A stretch of 64,000 bases of DNA from Pleurodeles waltl (taxonomy: Eukaryota > Chordata > Amphibia > Caudata > Salamandridae): NCBI RefSeq assembly GCF_031143425.1, contig NC_090451.1:668546508-668610507 (forward strand), given 5' to 3'. Below are positions 55,949 through 64,000 of the stretch, piece by piece (the stretch's first letter is position 1; the number at the start of each line of letters is the position of its first letter). Position numbers and translations under genes: made by a program. The notes under the pieces are model-generated. The model saw only the letters and a list, made by a program, of their open reading frames with translations, did not search any database and was not told where the DNA came from.

Positions 55949-57277
55949 GAAAAAGAGTCCTCTGTAGGCCCCCAAAACCCAGAACAGGTGGGTGGGCCCC
56001 TAGACACAACCCAAAACAAAGGTGGGTACCAGGGTAAGAACTGGGATGCCACTAAGGCATGGTGCCATAACTGTAAACAGACAGGGCACCACACCAAGGA
56101 CACTTCTTGTCCCAAAAACAAATCCCCTAGCAAAATCCCAGGGGTGACCAGTGTAGCCATTGGGGATGACTCCTCAGATGAGGAGGTCTTCATAGCCTTC
56201 AACTGGAAAAAGGGCCCAACAGGTGAGTTGGAGATTCCAGAGGGAAGTAGACACTTCCACCACCTACAGGTGAATGGAATCCCAGCCACTGCCCTGAGAG
56301 ACACTTGTGCCAGTCACACTATTGTGCATGACAGGCTGGTGTTCTCAAACCAGTACATCCCAGGTGAGACTGCCAGAGTAAGAGTTAGCCCAGACAGGGT
56401 CAATGATAGGCCTGTGGCTTTTGTGCCCATAGAAGTGGGTGGGACTTTTAGCTGGAGAAGGGTGGTAGTCAGTACAGACCTCCCCCTTGATTGTCTCCTT
56501 GGAAATGACTACCCAGAGGTTAGTCAGAGCCCAAGAGAGGAACTGGTACAGTGCCAGTCCTCTCCCAAGGATTCTGGAGGTCCTGCCCCTGCAGTAACTG
56601 CAAGTAGGCCCCCGAAGAAAAAGAAAAGAAAACAGAATAGGAAAGGTGGGCAACCTTTAGCCAAGGTTCCAGCAAGCCAAGGAGATTCTGCTCCAGTAGG
56701 GGAGAACTCCAAAAGTGGCACTGGTACAGTCCAACTTGACCCACAAGAAGTCCTGGCTAGCCAGGCAACTGTTAAGCCTGAGTGTGTGGCTCCTCAGCTA
56801 ACAGAAGAAAGAGTGGAAGAAGGGTGTTTACTACAAGATGTGGTAACCCCCCACTCTAATACAGCAGACAGGCACCCTGAACCCAAAGAAGCCTGTAATT
56901 TAGCCCCTTCCCTTGTTGGTGAAGAGCTAAAGGTGTGGTTCTGGGCACTGACAGCTGTCAGTGGCCTCTGCTGGGTGTTAGCCTTTATGGCTGCACTATC
57001 CTTGGCATGGTGGTCTGACCCCATGCCAAATAGCAAGTTAGGCCCCCTGACCCTGTTGGTCATGGTGGGGTTACTCCAGCTCTGGGTAACCTCTTTGGGT
57101 AAGCTAGGGGTGACCCTGGCTAAGATAAGATTAGCAGAGGTGGATATCTCTAATCCCAAAATAGAGAGAATGGGTGGAGACATTAAAGACACAGACAAGA
57201 GGCAATTCAGACTAGGTCCTATCACTGTGGAAGTGGGTCAGTTCCTCAGAGGGAATGACCTGAACAGGAGGATGTAA
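55949..57277 (+). CDS. Nucleocapsid, protease-like and two-membrane-segment region of element B
   Basis: The first Met is at 55988 (429 codons), and the frame is continuous with gag. In order: a zinc knuckle WCHNCKQTGHHTKDTSC (spacing CX2CX4HX6C, as in A); a retropepsin-like domain with ALRDTCAS at residues 102-109, where the essential Gly of DTG is Cys (TGT), then CLLGND; a Lys/Arg cluster PPKKKKRKQNRKGG near 207; a long acidic and Gln-rich linker; a first hydrophobic segment at about 316-340 (VWFWALTAVSGLCWVLAFMA); a second at about 353-376 (TLLVMVGLLQLWVTSL); and a charged tail of about 50 residues. No RT, RNase H or integrase motif occurs. The two-segment domain is unknown to me. With no signal peptide or Cys-rich ectodomain it does not look like an envelope. 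The loss of DTG suggests an inactive protease. Confidence 0.85.
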   Translation, partial: EKESSVGPQNPEQVGGPLDTTQNKGGYQGKNWDATKAWCHNCKQTGHHTKDTSCPKNKSPSKIPGVTSVAIGDDSSDEEVFIAFNWKKGPTGELEIPEGSRHFHHLQVNGIPATALRDTCASHTIVHDRLVFSNQYIPGETARVRVSPDRVNDRPVAFVPIEVGGTFSWRRVVVSTDLPLDCLLGNDYPEVSQSPREELVQCQSSPKDSGGPAPAVTASRPPKKKKRKQNRKGGQPLAKVPASQGDSAPVGENSKSGTGTVQLDPQEVLASQATVKPECVAPQLTEERVEEGCLLQDVVTPHSNTADRHPEPKEACNLAPSLVGEELKVWFWALTAVSGLCWVLAFMAALSLAWWSDPMPNSKLGPLTLLVMVGLLQLWVTSLGKLGVTLAKIRLAEVDISNPKIERMGGDIKDTDKRQFRLGPITVEVGQFLRGNDLNRRM

Positions 57278-57380
57278 GGCAGAGTAGGCCCTGCAACAAA
57301 CCAGCCTATTTCCTCTACTCTTCCTCGCCTGACAGACTAGGAAGACTCTCCCAGCTTTGGCTGAGTCTCCTGGCCTGTGG

Positions 57381-57397
57381 GCTGGGAGGGGGGCTTG
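57381..57397 (+). promoter_or_regulatory. Polypurine tract of element B
   Basis: GCTGGGAGGGGGGCTTG lies directly before the 3' LTR, the expected plus-strand primer site. Confidence 0.7.
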
Positions 57398-60099
57398 TGT
57401 AAAGAAATGGCTCCCTGTTGCAGTTACCCCCCACTTTTTGCCTGATACTGATGCTGACTTGACTGAGAAGTGTGCTGGGACCCTGCTAACCAGGCCCCAG
57501 CACCAGTGTTCTTTCACCTAAAATGTACAGTTTTCTCCACAATTGGCACAACCCTGGCACCCAGGTAAGTCCCTTGTAACTGGTACCCCTGGTACCAAGG
57601 GCCCTGATGCCAGGGAAGGTCTCTAAGGGCTGCAGCATGTCTTATGCCACCCTAGGGACCCCTCACTCAGCACAGACACACTGCTTGCCAGCTTGTGTGT
57701 GCTGGTGGGGAGAAAATGACTAAGTCGACATGGCACTCCCCTCAGGGTGCCATGCCAACCTCACACTGCCTGTGGCATAGGTAAGTCACCCTTCTAGCAG
57801 GCCTTACAGCCCTAAGGCAGGATGCACTATACCACAGGTGAGGGCATAGGTGCATGAGCACTATGCCCCTACAGTGTCTAAACAAAACCTTAGACATTGT
57901 AAGTGCAGGGTAGCCATAAGAATATATGGTCTGGGAGTCTGTCAAAAACGAACCCCACAGCTCCATAATGGCTACACTGAATACTGGGAAGTTTAGTATC
58001 AAACTTCTCAGAATAATAAACCCACACTGATGCCAGTGTTAGATTTATTAAAAAATGCACACAGAGGGCATCTTAGAGATGCCCCCTGTATTTTACCCAA
58101 TTGTTTAGTGCAGGACTGACTGGTCTCTGCCAGCCTGCTGCTGAGAGACGAGTTTCTGACCCCATGCGGTGAGAGCCTTTGTGCTCTCTGAGGACAGAAA
58201 CAAAGCCTGCTCTGGGTGGAGGTGCTTCACACCTCCCCCCTGCAGGAACTGTAACACCTAGCAGTGAGCTTCAAAGGCTCAAGCTTCGTGTTACAATGCC
58301 CCAGGGCACTCCAGCTAGTGGAGATGCCCGCCCCCTGGACACAGCCCCCACTTTTGGTGGCAAGTCCAGGAGAGATAATGAGAAAAACAAGGAGGAGTCA
58401 CCTGCCAGTCAGGACAGCCCCTAAGTTCTGAGCTGAGGTGACTCTGACTTTTAGAAATCCTCCATCTTGCAGATGGAGGATTCCCCCAATAGGGATAGGA
58501 ATGTGACCCCCTCCCCTTGGGAGGAGGCACAAAGAGGGTGTACCCACCCTCAGGGCTAGTAGCCATTGGCTACTAACCCCCCAGACCTAAACACGCCCTT
58601 AAATTTAGTATTTAAGGGCTCCCCTGAACCTAAGAATTTAGATTCCTGAAACTACAAGAAGAAGAGGACTGCTGAGCTGAAAAACCCCTGCAGAGGAAGA
58701 ACAGAAGACACCAACTGCTTTGGCCCCAGACTCACCGGCCTGTCTCCTGCCTTCCAAAGAAACCTGCTCCAGCGACGCTCTCCAAGGGACCAGCGACCTC
58801 TGAATCCTCTGAGGACTGCCCTGCTTCAAGAAAGACAAGAAACTCCAGAGGACAGCGGCACTGCTCCAAAAGAACTGCAACTTTGTTACAGAGGAGCAGA
58901 TTTAAAGACCCCTGCAAATCCCCGCAAGAAGCGTGAGACTTGCAACACTGCACCCGGCGACCCCGTCTCGACTGGTGGAGAACCAACACCTCAGGGAGGA
59001 CCCTCCGGTGACTCCAAGACCGTGAGTAACCAAAGTTGTCCCCCCTGAGCCCCCACAGCGACGCCTGCAGAGGGAATCCCCAGGCTCCCCCTGACCGCGA
59101 CTGCCTGAACTCTCCTTTCCCGACGGCTGGAAAAGACCCTGCACCCGCAGCCCCCAGCACCTGAAGGAGCGGAACTTCTGTGCAGGAGTGACCCCCAGGA
59201 GGCCCTCTCCCTTGCCCAGGTGGTGGCTACCCCGAGGAGCCCCCCCCCCCCCCCCCTTGCCTGCCTGCATCGCTGAAAAGACCACTTGGTCTCCCATAGG
59301 AAACTATTGGAAACCCGACGCGTGTTCCCACACTGCACCTGGCCGCCCCCGCACTGCTGAGGGTGTACTTTTTGTGCTGACTCGTGTGTCGTCCCCCCCC
59401 CCCGTGCCCTACAAAACCCCCCTGGTCTGCCCTCCGAAGACGCGGGTACTTACCTGCTGGCAGACTGGAACCGGGGCACCCCCTTCTCTCCATTGAAGCC
59501 TATGTGTTCTGGGCACCTCTTTGACCTCTGCACCTGACCGGCCCTGAGCTGCTGGTGTGGTAACTTTGGGGTTGCTCTGAACCCCCAACGGTGGGCTACC
59601 TTGGACCAAAAACTGAGACCTGTAAGTGACTTACTTACCTGTTAAAAATAACAATACTTTACCTCCCCCAGGAACTGTGAAAATTGCACTGTGTCCACTT
59701 TTAAAACAGCTATTTGTGTTTTATGTAAAAAGTATAAATGCTAATGTAATGATTCAAAGTTCCTAAAGTACTTACCTGCAATACCTTTCAAATGAGATAT
59801 TACATGTAGAATTTGAACCTGTGGTTCTTAAAATAAACTAAGAAAATATATTTTTCTATAACAAAACCTATTGGCTGGATTTGTCTCTGAGTGTGTGTTC
59901 CTCATTTATTGCCTGTGTGTATGTACAACAAATGCTTAACACTACTCCTTTGATAAGCCTACTGCTCGACCACACTACCACAAAATAGAGCATTAGTATT
60001 ATCTCTTTTTGCCACTATCTTACCTCTAAGGGGAACCCTTGGACTCTGTGCATGCTATTCCTTACTTTGAAATAGCACATACAGAGCCAACTTCCTACA
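57398..60099 (+). repeat. 3' LTR of element B
   Basis: 2,702 bp, B-type, ending CTACA followed by the target duplication CCATA. It differs from the 5' LTR by poly-C length (about 59239-59258 and 59393-59403), a small deletion near 58424 and many substitutions. Confidence 0.95.
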
Positions 60100-60725
60100 C
60101 CATAAACATGTCTTTCCTAGATACTCTGTAATTATCTGTGCAACCCTCAGACCTCGATGCTCTCTCAGGTTTTGTCCAGTCTCCAAGCTCACCTAGCTCG
60201 CGAACTGCCTTCAGCACGACCTTCAGTGCCTGCCCTGTCTGATTAATTAGGAGTAATTATTACCTGCTTTTAAGCTGGGGAGCAAGACGATTAATTTTAT
60301 TTCTTACTTGAATTGTCAATGGAGCATCTAACAAATTATGAGCTTCATCCAAGAGAACAGCAGTTTTCTTATTTTCTTCTTTAATTCTTTGCTTAGCATC
60401 TCTCAGCGTGTACCAAAGCTTTTCATTTTGCGGACAGTGTGATTCAGAACAATATTTCTGGCTACATCCCACAACTGCCAATTGCAACAAGTTAGTTTCC
60501 CCTTGATTTCCATTACCTCTAAACTGTTCTTGTATTATGGGGTCAGTGCTAAGAGTCTTTGCATCTCCCTCATCTAGTGCCACCCCAAAGGCACCTGTGT
60601 CGAACAACCGCACCATCCACGTAAGCAGTGCTTCCCCAGATCTCTGCTTGAATCTGTCTATAATATCATTAACTTCTTGCTGGATGTAATCTTCTGAGTC
60701 CCCACAGTAGATTGGGGGGGGTCAA
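60100..60725 (-). pseudogene. gag: ERV gag fragment, minus strand, upstream half of the split gag
   Basis: Read on minus from about 60720 the frame contains EALLTWMVRLFDTGAFGVAL, EGDAKTLSTDP and LWYTLRDAKQRIKEE. The spacing of the (L)LTWxxRxxDxGA and AKxLS blocks is as I know it from a widespread tetrapod ERV gag. It stays open to a stop at 60260, and gag-like sequence continues in a damaged form to 60105. Directly across element B (at 51906 on minus) the next part of the same gag continues in a compatible phase. The upstream end is blurred by a poly-G/C run at 60712-60721. The chance motif LLDEAHNLL could mislead a helicase search. Confidence 0.55.
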
Positions 60726-60828
60726 AATCATAACCTCTCCCACCATTCAATGTGTTTGTAAGGTCTCTCCCTGCTGAAACGTTTGTTTTAGAGCTGGGAG
60801 TAGTTTGTATTTTAAGGGCCTTATTTGT

Positions 60829-61530
60829 TGTAATATTCTAGTATGCCTTCTAGGCCTGAAAATGTGTAATGCACTATGCCCTCTAGGGGCTGAATATATA
60901 GTTACATTGTAATGCTCCATGCCATTTTGTTTTGATGAGGTTATGCCCTCCAGAGGCTGACTATATGGTTACATGACCATGTTTCTTCTGTAGTTTCCAA
61001 ATGCTTTTTTTTTTATTGTGGTGCCCTCTAGGAGCTGACTATAGGGTTACATGACCATGGTTCTTCCAAATACTATTTTTATTGTTGGTCCCCCGTAAGG
61101 GCTGTTCTGACCATTACAGTCTAACGCTAAGTGTATGAAGGAATGCACAAACACAAAGTTTATTTCTGATAAAGGTTTTTATTCGCTCTTTCTTGTAATT
61201 ATGACCATGATTCATGCCGTCGTAATATCCTTATTACACTACGAGTGTTTAAATGACCCTTCTAGGGTGTCACCAGTGGTTGCACAATGTCGGCTATGGT
61301 ATGTTCCACCTGCCAATGTATATTTGTAAATTATTGCCTAGTAGTGTGTGTGTGTGTGTGTGTGTAATAAATGTACTTCTCCTTTTCTAAAGACAACGTA
61401 TTGACTGGACAATCATTTATTGAGTGTTATTATTGCGTGCCAGCAAATGGTGATTCCTAGCCCACACCCACTTCCTTGAGTAGGTCTTAGACTGCTCCGC
61501 CTCGCTACCCTGTGAAAGTCAAGCACTACA
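60829..61530. repeat. LTR-like stretch with degenerate tandem units
   Basis: A unit resembling GCCCTCTAGGGGCTGA plus TATATGGTTACATGACCATG recurs about three to four times between 60850 and 61075, with a spacing of roughly 65 bp. It is followed by a (GT)n tract, AATAAA at about 61366 and a TGAAAGTCAAGCACTACA end near 61527. Enhancer-like repeats, a poly(A) hexamer and a TG...CA frame suggest an ERV LTR on +. No partner LTR or target duplication was found, and the nearby gag is on minus. Confidence 0.3.
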
Positions 61531-64000
61531 ATGGGGTGTTTGGATCACACTGAGGACAACTGAGGAACTATTACAGGTGCTGGCCACACAACTAATAGCC
61601 CAATTTCCAACATTGGAAATACTATCTGGCGTTGGTACAATAACCTGCAAGTCTGAGCCAAACGAAATAAATTGTGTGTGCAATTCCAGTTTTTAAACCT
61701 TATGCTGGTACAGTCAGACAGCCCAACTACCTTAATTTGCATACTACTCTTTCTTAAAAACGTTTCTTTAAATAAGTACTTCTCAATGCAGTACTATAAT
61801 GTGCCAATTAGTGTCAAAGCTTACACGTTAAAGAACAGTAGATGTTGTAGCACCCAGGATAATGTGCTACATGGCTCAATACTTAGAATGGCACAAAGGC
61901 AAGACCTATTGTCTGTGCCAGTGCTTATTTCCTCTTTATTTTTTTTCCATTGGCAAGAAGGTGAGACCTTTTAGCATTGCCTGTGATGGTTTTTGTTCGG
62001 TCTGTAATTGTCTGGAGAGCAGAGAAACAATAATTGCAAAGCTTGTTTTTAGGGTTGTTCATATATGGCAGTAGTGAAGAAGGTTAAAGGGAAATATTAT
62101 ATTTTCATTTTGTTGTGCATCTTACCATGGTTCCTGTCAATATGATTTGTTTCTTGTACATTGTCTCCTCAAACAATAGTTATTATTTGGTACTGTAGCT
62201 ATTGTTGACCTCTACTGAGGGTGATACCCGTTATTATTTACCAGCCCTATGGTATGGATTTGAGGTAAGGACAATTAACAGCCTCTACAGGCCACAGCAG
62301 ATGGTAGTGTAGACAGTGATAAGCACCCCAGCACACCCCTTTACCCCACGGGTATCTAATAGGTCAGTATAGCTTGCAGGATATCTATGGGTAGCTCACT
62401 GCCTTTCCGTTGGATTCACCACTGTGCATTTGCCCAGGTGCAGAGGTTGTTCTTTTAAACACTGTGTACTGTTTCTGTGAGAATGAAAAGGTACATAGTG
62501 CAGGAGAAACGTGCAGACTACCCCTATCCTGTCAAGAACTGCTACTGCCTGATGAAAAAACACTGCCTCAGATCCGAGACGGCTTGATTGACACAGTGGT
62601 GTTCTATGAAATCAGTGACCCACTAACTTCACGCAGTATGGAAAGATGAATTTCAGCCAGATGTTTTTTCTATCCTCTTACTTGTCATCTACCTCATTTC
62701 CTTGTCTCTTTAGGTTGAGCCTTGGCAGCACATGTGCTGTGTCTGACACATGCTGTTATCTACGCTTTGCCCACGCCCATCACTTATTATTAGTTCAAGC
62801 GTCTGCCTTTTGAAATTCCTGTTGTTTCTTTGGTGAATAGCTTACATTTGTCCCGTCTTTTGGCTGTTTTGTTCCACCCTGGAAACTGGCCTGTTACATG
62901 GATCAGTTCCCTTCTGGCCATTTATGTTAGTTGCAGCACACTACTTTTATCTGTTTGCCTCGGCTCCTGATTTAGGGTGTTTGTGTTTATTAGCTTTCCA
63001 AACACGATCACCCACTTCCCTTTATGCTCTTCTTGCCTTGGTGCACTCTCTTGTTGTCTCTGATGTGGGTTTCAGTACAGATCGCATTTGCAGATGGCAT
63101 TTTTAATTTTCATTGCCAATACAGATCAGCATTTATTTGTAATTTTGTTTCCCTTCTGTATTTGGTTTAGATTGCCATTGTTTAATTTTATTTTATTCAG
63201 GAACTGGGAGAGCTGATGCCGAGACTTGAATACTGTTCTCCAGTTCCAAAGTCAGCAGCTCTGTACTTTACGCCACACTGTCGTCAAGCCCTAACTAGTT
63301 TAACTTTCACTGTGTTTATCTACTACATATGTGGACTTGACAGACAATAGACGCATGTCCCAACTCTGGGCAGCGCACAAGGATTGGCTGTGATAATACG
63401 ATCAACCTGGCTAAACACTTATAAGGAGCCAAAGTCGAGACCTATTGGCTATGCCAATGCTGGTTTAACTCTCCTTTTTCTACCCTTCTTCAAGACTGTT
63501 TAGCTTCTTAAAGCGATATCTTCATTCAGTAATATGTGTTGCATCATTGTCTAATGGGTATAAACAAGGGCATTGGGGTTGCTTCAGAGATATTTTGTTT
63601 TGCTAAGGATGATGGTTCAGGGTGCACTGTAAATACAAAAAAAATATACACCATTTTGTTGGTCGGAGGTGTGATGCAGTGTAATTAGGCAAATTTGCTT
63701 AAGTCAGCAAAGACTCTAGGTCCAGCCTTGTTTATAATCTTTGAACTGTCCATGCAAATAGTAAACATTATGCCTATTCTTGAGACATTAGGCAAGGCTA
63801 GTTTGAGTGCTTCAACCAATTGGTCTCAAAATGAGTAGTGTCATTCCATATATTGCAAAGAAACCACCAACCCCAGTGAGACACTCACCTCTCATACGTC
63901 AGAGTAGGAGGACAAAACCTCTCTTTAAAAAAAATAAAAAAAGTTATTGCAGATCTTCTGCCAGTAAAACTGTGTACTCACTGCACCACATCCGGTGTCT
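61531..64000 (+). other. ARNT intron to window end, no exon recognised
   Basis: Mostly unique-looking AT-rich sequence. The words AAGACCTATTGTCTGTGCCA (about 61901) and GAGACCTATTGGCTATGCCA (about 63438) are diverged copies of one short dispersed repeat. An 80-codon frame at 62410-62649 is not recognised and lacks exon boundaries in an ARNT-compatible phase. An unidentified sequence continues to 64000. Confidence 0.45.

Larger units (their letters stand above)
51912..60099 (+). mobile_element. Element B: non-autonomous LTR retrotransposon with a two-membrane-segment domain
   Basis: This 8,188-bp element is flanked by the perfect 5-bp duplication CCATA (51907-51911 and 60100-60104). It has LTRs of 2,691 and 2,702 bp that differ at roughly 35-40 positions by eye (about 1.3-1.5%, plus poly-C indels), so it is older than element A. 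The internal 2.8 kb holds a leader like element A's, a gag with near-identical capsid core, a zinc knuckle and a protease-like domain. An unrecognised region with two hydrophobic segments takes the place of integrase, RT and RNase H. It must have been copied and integrated by enzymes from another element. The shared leader and Gag make A-type elements the obvious source. Confidence 0.93.

Noticed and set aside
56930..57130. Two hydrophobic segments of element B as a retroviral envelope
   Set aside because: There is no signal peptide, cleavage site, Cys-rich surface domain or fusion peptide. The region is fused directly to Gag-protease with no splice acceptor evident.
60260..60616. DEAH-box helicase fragment (LLDEAHNLL on minus)
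   Set aside because: There is no Walker A or other helicase motif. The rest of the frame follows the layout of an ERV gag, and matching gag/protease sequence continues across element B.
62410..62649. 80-codon frame as the next ARNT exon
   Set aside because: It does not resemble the PAS-A continuation expected after 49331 and lacks acceptor and donor in the needed phase.

Overview
The window is vertebrate nuclear DNA, most likely from a salamander (probably a newt). The only host gene I can recognise is ARNT (aryl hydrocarbon receptor nuclear translocator) on the + strand. Six coding exons are present, from the first exon with a visible start codon to an exon inside the PAS-A domain. They are separated by introns of 0.7 to more than 14 kb. 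Short exons in giant introns packed with long Ty3-type LTR elements, DIRS elements and L1 copies is the pattern of salamander genomes. The species call is an inference from repeat content, not a match.

Layout: 65-1178 holds two hAT-type DNA transposons at one target site. 2640-5240 is a decayed L1 on +. 5641-8340 is a minus-strand LTR. 10859-10970 is the first visible ARNT exon. 12890-17290 is a C-rich degenerate minisatellite split by a solo LTR. ARNT exons follow at 18159-18206 and 18929-18973. 19247-29695 is a young, complete 10.4 kb LTR retrotransposon ('element A') with the pol order protease-integrase-RT-RNase H (Gmr1-like). 30-41 kb is an intron filled with a DIRS copy on minus and several LTR fragments. 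The bHLH exon is at 42616-42829, followed by an antisense L1, a PAS-A exon at 45322-45535, a second type of solo LTR (46038-48420) nested in another repeat, and the next PAS-A exon at 49229-49331. The last intron holds a DIRS left end, an endogenous retrovirus (ERV) fragment on minus, and a second LTR element ('element B', 51912-60099) that landed inside the ERV gag and split it.

Main points. Element B has the same leader as element A and an almost identical capsid core, but no integrase, RT or RNase H. In their place, fused in frame after a protease-like domain whose DTG motif reads DTC, is about 115 codons with two predicted membrane segments and a charged tail. It looks like a non-autonomous partner mobilised in trans by A-like elements, carrying a domain I do not recognise. 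Element A's pol is one reading frame with no frameshift, broken only by TGA and TAG stops, both at domain borders. A and B share about 96% of bases across the capsid core, silent sites included, but differ strongly on both sides, which points to recombination. One solo LTR (13405-16091) is itself an A/B mosaic. Intact target-site duplications at six insertions allow much of the insertion history to be read directly.

I saw no tRNA, rRNA, snRNA or CRISPR array. All coordinates and difference counts were made by eye.
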